Positions 48,550 through 57,923 are shown, numbered from the stretch's first letter. The stretch: DNA of 64,000 nucleotides from Streptomyces seoulensis (GCA_013364255.1 CP054936.1:5052853-5116852); one strand, 5' to 3'. Notes: generated by a model not told the origin, from the sequence alone. Numbers and translations are program-made.

Positions 48550-49985
48550 GGGCGGACCACCTGGGTCATTTCGGCGTCGGGGTTGGAGACGGGGGCGGGG
48601 GCCGGGCGGCGGGCGGTGTCGCTGATTCTGATCAGGATCCCGATCAGCGCCCAGTTGGCCAGCACCGACGAACCACCGTAGGCCATGAAGGGCATCGTCA
48701 TACCGGTCAGCGGGATGAGACCCATGACACCGCCGGACACCACGAAGACCTGGAGCGCGAAGGCGCCGGACAGGCCGACGGCGAGCAGCTTGCCGAACGG
48801 GTCGCGGGCGGCCAGCGCGGTGCGCACGCCGCGCTCCACGATCAGGGCGTAGACGATCAGGATCGCCATGATGCCGGCCAGGCCCAGCTCCTCGCCGAAG
48901 GTGGCGAGGATGAAGTCGGAGTTGGCGGCGAACTTGATCAGGTCCGAGTGGCCCTGGCCCCAGCCGCTGCCGAGGGTGCCGCCGGAGCCGAAGGCCCACA
49001 GGGCCTCCATCGACTGCTCGGAGTGGCCGTAGACGCCCTGCCGGCTGAGCTTCCACTCGTGCAGGGGGTTCAGCCACGCCTCCACCCGCTGGTGGACGTG
49101 CGGCTCGACGGAGCCGACGCCCACCGCGCCGGCCGCCGACATCAGCAGACCGAAGACGATCCAGCTGGTCCGCTCGGTGGCGACGTACAGCATGATCACG
49201 AACATGCCGAAGAACAGCAGCGAGGTGCCGAGGTCGGTCTCGAAGACCAGGATCAGGATCGAGATGACCCAGACGACCAGGATCGGCCCGAGGTCACGGC
49301 CGCGCGGCAGGTAGAGGCCCATGAAGCGGCGGCTGGCCAGGGCGAGCGCGTCCCGCTTCACCATCAGGTAGCCGGCGAAGAAGACGGCCAGGGCGATCTT
49401 GGCGAACTCACCGGGCTGGAGGGAGCCGAGGCCCGGGATGTTGATCCAGATCTTGGCGCCGTAGATGTTGGCCCCGAGCCCCGGGACCAGCGGCAGGACC
49501 AGCAGGATCAGCGCGGTGAACATCGAGATGTAGGTGTAGCGCTGCAGGACGCGGTGGTCCTTGAGGAAGATCAGCACCACCGCGAACAGCGCGATGCCCA
49601 GCGCGGTGTACAGCAGCTGGCGCGGCGCGGCGGTGAAGAAGTTGGGCAGCGACTGGAGCAGCTTCGACTGGTCGAGCCGCCAGATGCACACCAGGCCGAG
49701 CCCGTTGAGCAGCGTGGCCAGCGGCAGCAGCAGCGGGTCCGCGTACGGGGCGAACTTGCGGACGACGAGGTGGGCGACGCCGGCCAGCAGACCCAGGCCC
49801 AGGCCGTAGCTCAGCAGGCCCGAGGGCACCGAGCCGTCGATGGCCAGGCCCACGTTGGCGTAGGCGAACACCGGGATGACGACGGCGAAGACCAGCAGCG
49901 CCAGCTCGGTGTTGCGGCGGCTCGGCGCGCCGATGGCGCCGATCGTGGACGTGTGGTGCGTCGACGGGTTGGAAGTACTGCTCAT
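48546..49985 (-). CDS. rodA: SEDS-family peptidoglycan polymerase (RodA/FtsW type)
   Basis: A 479-residue polytopic membrane protein that polymerises lipid II glycan strands together with pbpA. It has about 12 membrane helices. Signatures include GAKIWINIPGLGSLQPGEFAKI, ETDLGTSLLFFGMF (with the conserved Asp), EAWLNPLHEW and PLTGMTMPFMAYGGSSVLANW. ATG start at 49985, 27 bases beyond the pstP stop. Which of RodA or FtsW it is cannot be settled by eye; the pairing with pbpA and pstP suggests the RodA side. Confidence 0.94.
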   Translation of the reverse strand: MSSTSNPSTHHTSTIGAIGAPSRRNTELALLVFAVVIPVFAYANVGLAIDGSVPSGLLSYGLGLGLLAGVAHLVVRKFAPYADPLLLPLATLLNGLGLVCIWRLDQSKLLQSLPNFFTAAPRQLLYTALGIALFAVVLIFLKDHRVLQRYTYISMFTALILLVLPLVPGLGANIYGAKIWINIPGLGSLQPGEFAKIALAVFFAGYLMVKRDALALASRRFMGLYLPRGRDLGPILVVWVISILILVFETDLGTSLLFFGMFVIMLYVATERTSWIVFGLLMSAAGAVGVGSVEPHVHQRVEAWLNPLHEWKLSRQGVYGHSEQSMEALWAFGSGGTLGSGWGQGHSDLIKFAANSDFILATFGEELGLAGIMAILIVYALIVERGVRTALAARDPFGKLLAVGLSGAFALQVFVVSGGVMGLIPLTGMTMPFMAYGGSSVLANWALIGILIRISDTARRPAPAPVSNPDAEMTQVVRP

Positions 49986-50012
49986 CGTGTGACAGGGCCT
50001 CTCACGGCTTGC

Positions 50013-51557
50013 CTACTGCTTACCGCACGCCGAGACGACCTTCTGCTCTTCCTCCGAGAGAGTGGGGCCTGGGCTGGGTGTGGACGCGGTCGCGGACGTG
50101 GACGGAGACGGTGACGACGGGGACTTCGACGTCGACTGGTTCGGTGCCGGTGTCGCCTTGGACGTGAAGGCGGTGCGAGTGGTTCCCGTGACGCCGGCCT
50201 TGCTCGTGGTCGGCTTGGGCTTGTTCTGGCTCTCGACGGCGCGGCGCTCGGCCTCCTTGCGGCACGCGGAAGCCTGCACGGACAGCTCGTCGACCTTCTT
50301 GCGGGCCTCTTGGAGGCTGCCCTCGGTGATCGTCGCCCTGACCTGCTTCTGCTGGTAGTCCGGCAGGTCGGTGAGCCTGATCTCGGGGTGCTCCGTCTCC
50401 ACCTTGGACAGCTTCACCCAGGCGAGGTCCTGGCTGATGCCGCGGTAGAGGGCGACGTGGTCCTCGTGGGCGCCGACGTAGTACTGCGTCTGCGTCCAGC
50501 GGTAGCCGCCGTAGAGGCCGCCGCCGATGACGGCGAGGGCGAGCACGCTGTAGAGCGACACCTTCAGCCAGCGGCGGCCTTTGCGCGGCTTGACGAAGTC
50601 GTCGTCGCCGTAGCCGGCGAAGCCGCCGGTGGGGGCGTAGCCGGCGTCGTCGCCGGAGCCGGGCGGGCCGAACTCGCCGCCGCCGCCCTGTCCGGGAACC
50701 TGCCGGCCGAGTCCCGAGGCGCGGCCGGCCGGGGTCTGCATGATGCCGTTGTCGTGCAGGTGGTTCTGGTTCTCGGCGACCGCGCCGACCACGACCGGGG
50801 TGTCGGACAGCTGGCCGGCCAGGGTGTCGCCGGTGTCCAGGTCGAGGACGTCGGCGATGATCACGGTGATGTTGTCGGGGCCGCCGCCGCGCAGTGCGAG
50901 CTGGATCAGCTCCTGCACGGTCTCCTGGGGGCCCTGGTAGCTGGCGAGGGTCTCCTCCATCGTCTGGTGGGAGACGACGCCGCTCAGGCCGTCGGAGCAG
51001 ATCAGGTAGCGATCGCCGGCGCGGACCTCGCGCACGGACAGGTCGGGCTCGACGTGCTCGCTGCTGCCGAGGGCGCGCATCAGGAGGGCGCGCTGCGGGT
51101 GGGTGCTGGCCTCCTCCTCGGTGATGCGGCCCTCGTCGACCAGACGCTGCACCCAGGTGTGGTCCTGGGTGATCTGGGTGAGCACGCCGTCGCGCAGCAG
51201 GTAGGCGCGCGAGTCGCCGACGTGCACCAGGCCGAGGCGCTGGCCGGTCCACAGCAGGGCGGTGAGCGTGGTGCCCATGCCCTCCAGCTGGGGGTCCTCC
51301 TCGACCATGGCGCGCAGCTGGTCGTTGGCGCGCTGCACGGCGGTGCCGAGGGAGGTGAGCAGGTCCGAGCCGGGGACGTCGTCGTCGAGGGGGACGATGG
51401 TGGAGATCACCTCGGAGGAGGCGACCTCGCCGGCGGCCTGGCCGCCCATGCCGTCGGCGATCGCGAGCAGCCGGGGGCCGGCGTAGCCGGAGTCCTCGTT
51501 GCCCTCGCGGATCATGCCCTTGTGCGATCCGGCGGCGAAGCGCAGTGACAGACTCAT
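50013..51557 (-). CDS. pstP: PP2C-type protein phosphatase with C-terminal membrane helix
   Basis: A 514-residue phosphatase that reverses PknB-type phosphorylation. PP2C motifs: DGMGGQAAGEVAS, GTTLTALL, HVGDSRAYLL, CSDGLSGVV and GGGPDNITVI. A linker and one membrane helix (about residue 337-357) precede an outside domain with Ser/Thr/Pro-rich end. I chose ATG at 51557 because a GAGG site lies five bases upstream; the frame is open to 51614. It lies between the FHA genes and rodA. Confidence 0.95.
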   Translation of the reverse strand: MSLSLRFAAGSHKGMIREGNEDSGYAGPRLLAIADGMGGQAAGEVASSEVISTIVPLDDDVPGSDLLTSLGTAVQRANDQLRAMVEEDPQLEGMGTTLTALLWTGQRLGLVHVGDSRAYLLRDGVLTQITQDHTWVQRLVDEGRITEEEASTHPQRALLMRALGSSEHVEPDLSVREVRAGDRYLICSDGLSGVVSHQTMEETLASYQGPQETVQELIQLALRGGGPDNITVIIADVLDLDTGDTLAGQLSDTPVVVGAVAENQNHLHDNGIMQTPAGRASGLGRQVPGQGGGGEFGPPGSGDDAGYAPTGGFAGYGDDDFVKPRKGRRWLKVSLYSVLALAVIGGGLYGGYRWTQTQYYVGAHEDHVALYRGISQDLAWVKLSKVETEHPEIRLTDLPDYQQKQVRATITEGSLQEARKKVDELSVQASACRKEAERRAVESQNKPKPTTSKAGVTGTTRTAFTSKATPAPNQSTSKSPSSPSPSTSATASTPSPGPTLSEEEQKVVSACGKQ

Positions 51558-51697
51558 GCGCACCTCGCCCGTCGGCTCCGGGTACAGCCGATCGTGTCGA
51601 GCCACACTGCCCACCCTCCGGTCGGGAGCGCGCCGCGGCCCAGGGTGCCGGCCGCCGCTGCGTGCTCGCTCCGCTCGCGCTCATTCATGACGTAGCA

Positions 51698-52222
51698 CTA
51701 CTTCCGCAGCTCGATGACGGTCTTGCCGATGCGGATCGGCGCGCCCAGCGGGATCGGCGTCGGAGTCGTCAGCCGGGACCGGTCCAGGTACGTGCCGTTG
51801 GTGGAACCGAGGTCCTCGACGATCCACTGGCCGCCCTGGTCCGGATAGATCCTGGCATGGCGGCTGGAGGCGTAGTCGTCGTCCAGCACGATGGTGGAGT
51901 CGTGCGCGCGGCCCAGGGTGATGGTCTGGCCCTGGAGCGCGACCGTGGTGCCGGTGAGGGTCCCCTCGGTCACCACGAGCTTGGTGGGGGCGTTGCGGCG
52001 TTGGCGGCCTCCGCCGCCCTGGCGGTCGCGCTGCTGCGGGGGCTGCGCCGGCGCCTGCCGCGCGGCGGCCTGCTGCGGCCGGGCCGCCTCCCGGCGGGCC
52101 CCCCGCTGGGTGACGCGCGTACCGAACAGGTCGCTGCGGATGACCTGCACGGCCACGATCACGAACAGCCACAGTACGGCCAGGAAACCCAGCCGCATGA
52201 CCGTGAGGGTCAGCTCTGACAT
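51698..52222 (-). CDS. fhaB: FHA-domain protein with N-terminal membrane helix
   Basis: A 174-residue protein anchored by a membrane helix at residues about 8-28. A Gln/Arg/Ala-rich linker follows, then an FHA domain that binds phosphothreonine, with ITLGRAHDSTIVLDDDYASSRHARI and DLGSTNGTYL. It relays the kinase signal, as in the FhaB/FipA group of mycobacteria. ATG at 52222 is ten bases after fhaA. The symbol follows the cluster order. Confidence 0.92.
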   Translation of the reverse strand: MSELTLTVMRLGFLAVLWLFVIVAVQVIRSDLFGTRVTQRGARREAARPQQAAARQAPAQPPQQRDRQGGGGRQRRNAPTKLVVTEGTLTGTTVALQGQTITLGRAHDSTIVLDDDYASSRHARIYPDQGGQWIVEDLGSTNGTYLDRSRLTTPTPIPLGAPIRIGKTVIELRK

Positions 52223-52232
52223 TGCCCCCGGT

Positions 52233-53099
52233 TCACCCTTCGGCTTGCCTATAGATAACGGTGGTGCTGCCCACGACGATCCGCGAGCCGTCGCGGAGCG
52301 TAGCGCGGGTGGTGTGCTGCCCGTCCACCACGATGCCGTTGGTGGACCCGAGATCCGCGATCGTCGAGGGCGTTCCGGTCCGGATCTCACAGTGCCGGCG
52401 CGAGACGCCGGGGTCGTCGATCCGCACGTCGGCGTCGGTGCTGCGACCCAGCACCAGCGTCGGGCGGGAGATCTGATGGCGGGTGCCGTTGATCTCGATC
52501 CAGTAGCGGGTGCGGCCGCCGGCCTGCGGGGGCCGCGGTGCGGCGGCCGGCGGATAGCCGTACCCGCCGGGGCGCCCGCCCGGCGGCGGCGCGGACGGCA
52601 TGGGGGGCGCGGCCGCGGGCGGCGCGGCGGGCGGGTAGCCGTAGCCGCCGGGGGCGGCCGGCCGCGCGGGCGCGGCGGGCGGCTGGGCCGGCGCGGGGCC
52701 GCCCTGCGGCGCCTGCTGGTCGCTGGAGGAGGCCAGGGTGCGGCTGCGCACCCGGTACAGGCCGGTGTCCAGGTCGTCGGCCTTCTCCAGGTGGACCTTG
52801 ATCGGTCCCATGAAGGTGTAGCGCTGCTGCTTGGCGTAGTCGCGCACCATGCCGGCCAGTTCGTCGCCGAGCTGGCCGGAGTAGGGGCTCAGGCGCTCGT
52901 AGTCGGGCGCGCTCAGCTCCACGATGAAGTCGTTGGGCACGACGGTGCGGTCGCGGTTCCAGATGGTCGCGTTGTTGTCGCACTCGCGCTGGAGCGCGCC
53001 CGCGATCTCCACGGGCTGGACCTCGGACTTGAAGACCTTGGCGAAGGTGCCGTTGACCAGACCTTCGAGACGCTGCTCGAACTTCTTCAGGACTCCCAT
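52233..53099 (-). CDS. fhaA: FHA-domain protein with DUF3662 N-terminus
   Basis: A 288-residue protein. Residues 1-120 are the DUF3662 domain (GVLKKFEQRLEGLVNGTFAKVFKSEVQPVEIAGAL), followed by a Gln/Pro/Gly-rich linker and a C-terminal FHA domain (VLGRSTDADVRIDDPGVSRRHCEI and LGSTNGIVVDGQ). It is the first gene of the kinase-phosphatase cell-wall cluster and is likely a phosphorylation target at the growing tip. ATG 53099. The cluster promoter should lie upstream, in the gap to tRNA-Leu. Confidence 0.93.
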   Translation of the reverse strand: MGVLKKFEQRLEGLVNGTFAKVFKSEVQPVEIAGALQRECDNNATIWNRDRTVVPNDFIVELSAPDYERLSPYSGQLGDELAGMVRDYAKQQRYTFMGPIKVHLEKADDLDTGLYRVRSRTLASSSDQQAPQGGPAPAQPPAAPARPAAPGGYGYPPAAPPAAAPPMPSAPPPGGRPGGYGYPPAAAPRPPQAGGRTRYWIEINGTRHQISRPTLVLGRSTDADVRIDDPGVSRRHCEIRTGTPSTIADLGSTNGIVVDGQHTTRATLRDGSRIVVGSTTVIYRQAEG

Positions 53100-53806
53100 G
53101 GGGCACCTCCTCCGTGGTGGCCGTACCTGCGGTTCTTGCCGGTGTTGCGGGTCTTGCCGTCGTGCTGCTGCGTCCTGCTTACCTGGTACTGCTTACTGAT
53201 CGTATCCACGCGCCGGTCGATCGGCTGGTTCCCCCTGTCGGCCCCGTCGACGGTCGTCGACGCCTCCCGCACCGTGCTGCGGGAGCTGTCTTTCGAGGTT
53301 CCCTGCGGAGCCCGTCGCCGAACTCCTTCGCGTACCGCCGTGCCGTACGCCCGTGCCGTGCCTGCGTGCCGTGCCTCTGTGCCGTGCCTCTGCGTCGTGC
53401 TTCCGTGTCGTACTTCTGCCCAGGATCGTACGGGCGGCCGCAGACCAGTGTCCCGCACCCGGCTGTGGTCCCGTCCCGGCTCCGGGGAAGACGGGCCCGA
53501 CCGGTACGAGGTTGATACGTGAACGGACACTCACCGATACGGAACGGGAGCTTCCTGTGGCTTCCTGTGGACCGGCATGGACCGGCATGGACCGGCGTGG
53601 ACCGGCGTGGACCGGCGTGGCGGGCGGGGCGTGCGCGGGCGCGCCGGGCGGCCGGCCGGTGTGCGCGGCCGGTCGGCCGGGGCGGGGAGCCGCAGGCCCG
53701 CACCGGGAAAGCGATGTGAATCCACCCTGGGGGGCGTGCTAATGTTCTGCATGTCGGAAGGCGCCGGGCCCGAAAAAAGGGAACGGAGCCGGAGGACACA
53801 CCCAAT
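53100..53806. other. Gene-free region upstream of fhaA with short tandem repeats
   Basis: A 700-base gap. Near 53330-53405 there are many short GTGCC/CGTGCC repeats, which give no convincing reading frame. A clean tandem repeat lies at 53571-53620. I see no gene, terminator or clear promoter, although the promoter of the fhaA cluster must lie here. Confidence 0.5.
53571..53620. repeat. Tandem 10-bp repeat
   Basis: Five copies of ACCGGC(A/G)TGG: the first two have A, the rest G. Two copies of CTTCCTGTGG (53551-53570) lie just before. No spacers, so not CRISPR. Confidence 0.9.
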
Positions 53807-53890
53807 GCGCGGGTGGCGGAATAGGCAGACGCGCTGGATTCAGGTTCCAGTGCCCGAAAGGGCGTGGGGGTTCAACTCCCCCCTCGCGCA
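53807..53890 (+). tRNA. tRNA-Leu (CAG)
   Basis: An 84-base class II tRNA starting GCGCGGGTGGCGG with acceptor pairing GCGCGGG/CTCGCGC. The anticodon stem CTGGA/TCCAG surrounds the loop TTCAGGT, giving anticodon CAG. The long variable arm (TGCCCGAAAGGGCGT) confirms leucine. CCA is not encoded. Confidence 0.96.
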
Positions 53891-53899
53891 CAGCGACTG

Positions 53900-53932
53900 A
53901 AAGGTCGGCATCGTCAGACGATGCCGACCTTT
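53900..53932 (+). terminator. Terminator after tRNA-Leu
   Basis: AAAGGTCGGCATCGT (53900-53914) pairs perfectly with ACGATGCCGACCTTT (53918-53932), around a CAG loop. Confidence 0.92.
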
Positions 53933-54069
53933 CCGCTTTAAGTTGATTTGAGACTGACGCTGACGGCCTTTCGGCCGGACCTCGCGCCCGACCTGAATGT
54001 GATGAGCCTCTCAGTGGGACGGTGTGGTGCGGGCGGGCGTCATTCGGGCCGGGATCAAGCGGGCGAGGG

Positions 54070-54945
54070 TCATTCGCGGCGCCACAGGGCGGGGACGTTG
54101 GGCGGCTCCCAGCCGGTCATGGACGTGTGGGCCTGGACACAGCGGTAGGCGACGCCGCTGTAGGTGACCCGGTCGCCGGCGGCGTAGGAGCGGCCGGCGG
54201 CCCAGGTTCCGGACGGCGGGTCGGTGGGCGGGTCGGTCGGACCGCCGGGGCCCGGCGTCCCGACGACGTTCAGGACGAAGTCGAAGGTGCCCTCCTTGCC
54301 GCTTCCCGCTCCGCGCACGTTCATCAGCAGCGTCGCGTCGAAGAGGGAGTCGGTGGTGTTGCGCGGCTCACCCGGGAAGTACAGCTGGGTCGTGAGGACG
54401 GGCTGTCCGGGCGCCTGGGCCTTGACGTGGAGGTGCCGGGTACGGCCCGGGTAGAGGCCGGGCACGATCGTGGTGAGCGAGAACGCGCCCTTGGCGTCCG
54501 TGAACTGGTGGCCGCGCAGGGTGTATCCGGCCATGTCGTAGTTCCCGGCGTCGTCGGCCTGCCAGAAGTCCAGCAGGACTCCGGCCAGCGGGACGCAGGT
54601 GCGGCCGAAGACGTAGCCGCTGACGGTGAGCGGGGTGCCGGTGGTGCCGGCCGTCACCAGGTTGGTGCGCAGCGGGGAGTTCGGCTTGAAGTAGGGGCCC
54701 TCGATCTGGTCGTGCGTCGGGCCGTCGCCGTCGTCGCAGGCCGGCGTCGCGGGCAGGGAACGCCCCTGGACGGCGGAGTCCCGGGCGAGCGCCACCGTGC
54801 CCGAGAGCAGCGGGAGCGCGGCGCCGGCGGCCACGGCGGCCCGGAGCAGGGTCTTGCGGCTGATCGTGCGCTCGGCGGACTCGGCTCCGGGGTGAGCGGT
54901 CGGGGTCGGGCCGGGGGTCGGGTCGTCGCGACGGGGTGGTGTCAT
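54070..54945 (-). CDS. Secreted intradiol ring-cleavage dioxygenase with carbohydrate-binding domain
   Basis: A 291-residue exported enzyme. The N-terminus has a Tat-like signal with an Arg-Lys pair (SRKTLLRAAVAAGAALPLLSG). The dioxygenase core follows with the iron ligands in DAGNYDMAGYTLRGHQF (Tyr) and LYPGRTRHLHVKAQ (Tyr, His, His). A Gly/Pro linker leads to a C-terminal CBM5/12-type domain (WAAGRSYAAGDRVTYSGVAYRCVQAHTS and WEPP). Such enzymes bind chitin- or cellulose-containing material and cleave catechol-type aromatics outside the cell. ATG at 54945 with GAGGAA upstream; the frame runs on to 55851 but not as real protein. Confidence 0.9.
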   Translation of the reverse strand: MTPPRRDDPTPGPTPTAHPGAESAERTISRKTLLRAAVAAGAALPLLSGTVALARDSAVQGRSLPATPACDDGDGPTHDQIEGPYFKPNSPLRTNLVTAGTTGTPLTVSGYVFGRTCVPLAGVLLDFWQADDAGNYDMAGYTLRGHQFTDAKGAFSLTTIVPGLYPGRTRHLHVKAQAPGQPVLTTQLYFPGEPRNTTDSLFDATLLMNVRGAGSGKEGTFDFVLNVVGTPGPGGPTDPPTDPPSGTWAAGRSYAAGDRVTYSGVAYRCVQAHTSMTGWEPPNVPALWRRE

Positions 54946-55046
54946 GGCGGGTTCCTCGGTCTCCTCGGTGGGGGAAGGGGTGGGGGGTGCGGTGGGGAGA
55001 GGGACGGGGCTTGCCTGACGGGCGGGTGGTGCGGGCCGTACTGGTG

Positions 55047-55100
55047 TGACCGGCGTGACCGGCGTGACCGGCGTGACCGGCGTGACCGGCGTGACCGGCG
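55047..55100. repeat. Tandem 9-bp repeat upstream of the dioxygenase gene
   Basis: Six perfect copies of TGACCGGCG, followed by a degenerate copy. It lies in the 508-base gap between the dioxygenase and DUF2252 genes, which must also hold both promoters. I see no other element there. Confidence 0.92.
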
Positions 55101-55453
55101 TGAGCGGTGGGGCGAGCGGGCGGGGCCTGTGTGGCTGATGTGGTCCGGCTGCTGCGTGGGCGTGTCCGTGGGGCCGGAGCGCGCCCGCCCCGCGGGGCGG
55201 GCGATGGGTGTGGGCGGTGCGCGCTCCGGGGCTGATCGCGGACGACTGTATGCGTGCGGACGAGCGCGGTGGAGCTACCGTTCGGCCCCCCTGCCCGGCG
55301 TTATGCAAGGCGCTCGCGTGCCGTCGCACGGGGCGGCGCGGGGCCGGCGCGGGGGCGGCCCGGTTTTGAGGCGGGGCCGGTGTACGCGTCCGGGGGCCCG
55401 CTGTACGGTCGGCGCGTTGACGTGACATGCACGGGTCGGGGAGGGCGGTCGGG

Positions 55454-56911
55454 ATGACCGAGGTCGGGGCGGGACAGGGTGGCGCGGCGGGGGCCGCGGA
55501 CGGGGACGCGGGGGCGGCCGGGCGGGGCGCACGGGTGCCTCGGGTGCCGGGGTTCGCGCGGTGGCCCGGCGGGGGGTCGCCGAAGGCGGAGGGCAAGGCG
55601 CTGCGGGAGCGCGTCGCGCGGTCCGCGCACGCCGACTTCGCGGCGGACTCCGGACGGCCGGACGCGGTCGCGGCCGTCGAGGAGTCCAACCACGGCCGGC
55701 TCCCCGAGCTGACGCCGATCCGGGTCGGCCGGATGGCGGCGACGCCGTTCGCCTTCCTGCGCGGCTCGGCGGGCCTGATGGGGTACGACCTCGCCCGCAC
55801 CCCGATGACCGGGATTGGCGCCCATCTGTGCGGCGACGCCCACGCGGCCAACTTCGGCCTCTACGGCGACGCCCGCGGCGGACTGGTGATCGACCTGAAC
55901 GACTTCGACGAGACGGCGCACGGCCCCTGGGAGTGGGACCTGAAGCGGCTCGCCGCCTCGCTCGTGCTCGCCGGCCGGGAGGCGGGCTGCGACGAGGACC
56001 GGTGCCGCGAGGCCGCCCAGGACGCGGTGGGCGCCTACCGGCGCACCATGCGGCTCCTGGCCAAGCTCCCGGTGCTGGACGCCTGGAACGCCATCGCCGA
56101 CGAGGAACTCGTCTCCCACACCGACGCCCACGACCTGCTCGGCACCCTGGAACGGGTCTCGGAGAAGGCCCGGGCCAACACCAGCGGACGGTTCGCCGCC
56201 AAGTCGACCGAGCGGACCGAGGACGGCGGGCGCCGCTTCGTCGCCGCCCCGCCGGTGCTGCGGCGGGTACCGGACGCGGAGGCCGCGGCGGTGGCGGCCT
56301 CGCTGGAGCAGTACCTCACCACGCTCTCCGAGGACCGGCTCCCGCTGCTGGCCCGGCACGCGGTGCACGACGTCGCCTTCCGGGTGGTCGGCACGGGCAG
56401 CGTGGGCACCCGGTCCTACGTCGTGCTGCTGCTGGACCACCGCGGCGAGCCGCTGGTGCTCCAGGTGAAGGAGGCCAGGGCGTCGGCGCTGCTGCCGCAC
56501 CTGGCGACCGCCGGCTTCCCGGCGCCCGGGGCGGGGCACGAGGGACGGCGCGTGGTGCTCGGCCAGAAGAGCATGCAGGTGGTCAGCGACATCCTGCTCG
56601 GCTGGACGACGGTGGACGGACGTCCTTACCAGGTACGGCAGTTCCGCAACCGCAAGGGCAGCGTCGACCCGGCCGCCCTGCCCGCCGACCAGATCGACGA
56701 CTACGGCCGGATGACCGGCGCGCTCCTGGCCCGCGCCCACGCCCACAGCGCCGACCCGCGCCTGATCTCCGGCTACTGCGGCAAGAACACGGAACTGGAC
56801 GAGGCGGTCGCCGCGTTCGCCGTCGCCTACGCCGACCGCACCGAGGCGGACCACGCCCAGCTGGTCACGGCGGTGCGCTCCGGCAGGCTCGCCGCGGAGA
56901 TGGGGGTTTAG
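55454..56911 (+). CDS. DUF2252 protein
   Basis: A 485-residue cytoplasmic protein of the DUF2252 family, which has a kinase-like fold. Recognised segments: RMAATPFAFLRGSA, HLCGDAHAANFGLY, DLNDFDETAHGPWEWDLKRLAASL, QVKEARAS and QYQVRQF-like RQFRNRKGS. The GDxHxxNFG and DxNDFD motifs resemble a catalytic loop and metal-binding aspartates, but the substrate is unknown. ATG 55454 with a GGGAGGG site. Diverges from the dioxygenase gene. Confidence 0.9.
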   Translation: MTEVGAGQGGAAGAADGDAGAAGRGARVPRVPGFARWPGGGSPKAEGKALRERVARSAHADFAADSGRPDAVAAVEESNHGRLPELTPIRVGRMAATPFAFLRGSAGLMGYDLARTPMTGIGAHLCGDAHAANFGLYGDARGGLVIDLNDFDETAHGPWEWDLKRLAASLVLAGREAGCDEDRCREAAQDAVGAYRRTMRLLAKLPVLDAWNAIADEELVSHTDAHDLLGTLERVSEKARANTSGRFAAKSTERTEDGGRRFVAAPPVLRRVPDAEAAAVAASLEQYLTTLSEDRLPLLARHAVHDVAFRVVGTGSVGTRSYVVLLLDHRGEPLVLQVKEARASALLPHLATAGFPAPGAGHEGRRVVLGQKSMQVVSDILLGWTTVDGRPYQVRQFRNRKGSVDPAALPADQIDDYGRMTGALLARAHAHSADPRLISGYCGKNTELDEAVAAFAVAYADRTEADHAQLVTAVRSGRLAAEMGV

Positions 56912-57050
56912 GGGACTTCGGGAGCATCGGGGGTATCGGGGGTATCGAAGGGCTCTGGGCGGGGGCGGGGAGGGAGTGCGGGGCGCGGGGGTGCGGCCGG
57001 GGCGGGGCGGTTCGGGTGGGGGCGCTGCCGCCGTGGCCTACGCTGGTCGG

Positions 57051-57923
57051 GTGACGACCCCGGAAGCAGAGCAGGGCGACGTCGCCGGAACGGCCCGGGC
57101 GACGTCCGGCGACACGGCGGCCCGGCCCGAGGAGCGGCTGGAGCGGGCCGTACGGGCCGCCGAGCAGGCCCTCATCGAGTACGAGATCGCGGTGGAGACC
57201 TTCCGGGTGGAGGTCGAGAACTTCTCCCGGCTCCACGAGCAGCGGCTCGGCCCCCTCTACGCCCGTATCGAGGAGCTGGACGTCCAGCTCGCCGAGGCCA
57301 GGGCGGCGCGCACCGGCGACCCCGAGGACCTGCGCACGGCCCAGGAGGCCCGGGCGAGGCTGCTGCCCATCCCGGGCGTCGAGGAACTGCTGCACGGCTG
57401 GATGGACTCCGACGGTCTCTTCCCGGAGGCCGCCGCGATGCTCACCGAGCAGCCGGTACGGCCCCCGCAGCGGGTGCGCCCGAGCGAGGAGGCCCGCGGC
57501 CTCTACCGCGACCTGGTCCGCAAGGCCCACCCCGACCTCGCGCAGGAGGAGGACGAGCGCCAACGGCGCGAGGAGTTCCTCACCCGCGTCAACGCCGCCT
57601 ACGCCCGCGGCGACGAGCAGGAGCTGCGGGAACTGGCCGCGGAGTGGGCCGCCGGCCCAGTGCCCGCGGCACAGTGCCCCAGCCGCGCCGAGGAGCTGTA
57701 CGCCCGGCTGGAGTGGCTGTCCCGGCGCAAGGAGATGCTGACGGTCGTCGCCGGGCAGCTGGAGGACAGCGCGATCGCCGCGATGCTCCGGCTGGCCCCC
57801 GACGACCCCGACCGTCTCCTCGACGAGATCGCCGGGCAACTGCGCGACGACGTGACGTCACGCGAGTCGCAGCTGGCGGCCCTGCTGAGCCAGGACCAGG
57901 ACCAGGGCCAGGGCCAGGATTAA
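57051..57923 (+). CDS. J-domain-like protein
   Basis: A 290-residue protein with a long coiled-coil first half (ALIEYEIAVETFRVEVENFSRLHEQRL and RIEELDVQLAEAR), then a J-like segment with His-Pro-Asp (RDLVRKAHPDLAQEEDERQRREEFLTRVNAAYARGDEQEL) that normally activates an Hsp70 partner. The C-terminus is made of Gln-Asp/Gln-Gly repeats that run into a hexanucleotide tract beyond the stop. GTG at 57051. No DnaK lies nearby, so the partner is unknown. Confidence 0.8.
   Translation: MTTPEAEQGDVAGTARATSGDTAARPEERLERAVRAAEQALIEYEIAVETFRVEVENFSRLHEQRLGPLYARIEELDVQLAEARAARTGDPEDLRTAQEARARLLPIPGVEELLHGWMDSDGLFPEAAAMLTEQPVRPPQRVRPSEEARGLYRDLVRKAHPDLAQEEDERQRREEFLTRVNAAYARGDEQELRELAAEWAAGPVPAAQCPSRAEELYARLEWLSRRKEMLTVVAGQLEDSAIAAMLRLAPDDPDRLLDEIAGQLRDDVTSRESQLAALLSQDQDQGQGQD

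Noticed and set aside
54946..55851. N-terminal extension of the dioxygenase
   Set aside because: The frame is open because of the 9-bp repeat and GC bias; the Tat-like signal and ribosome binding site fix the start at 54945.
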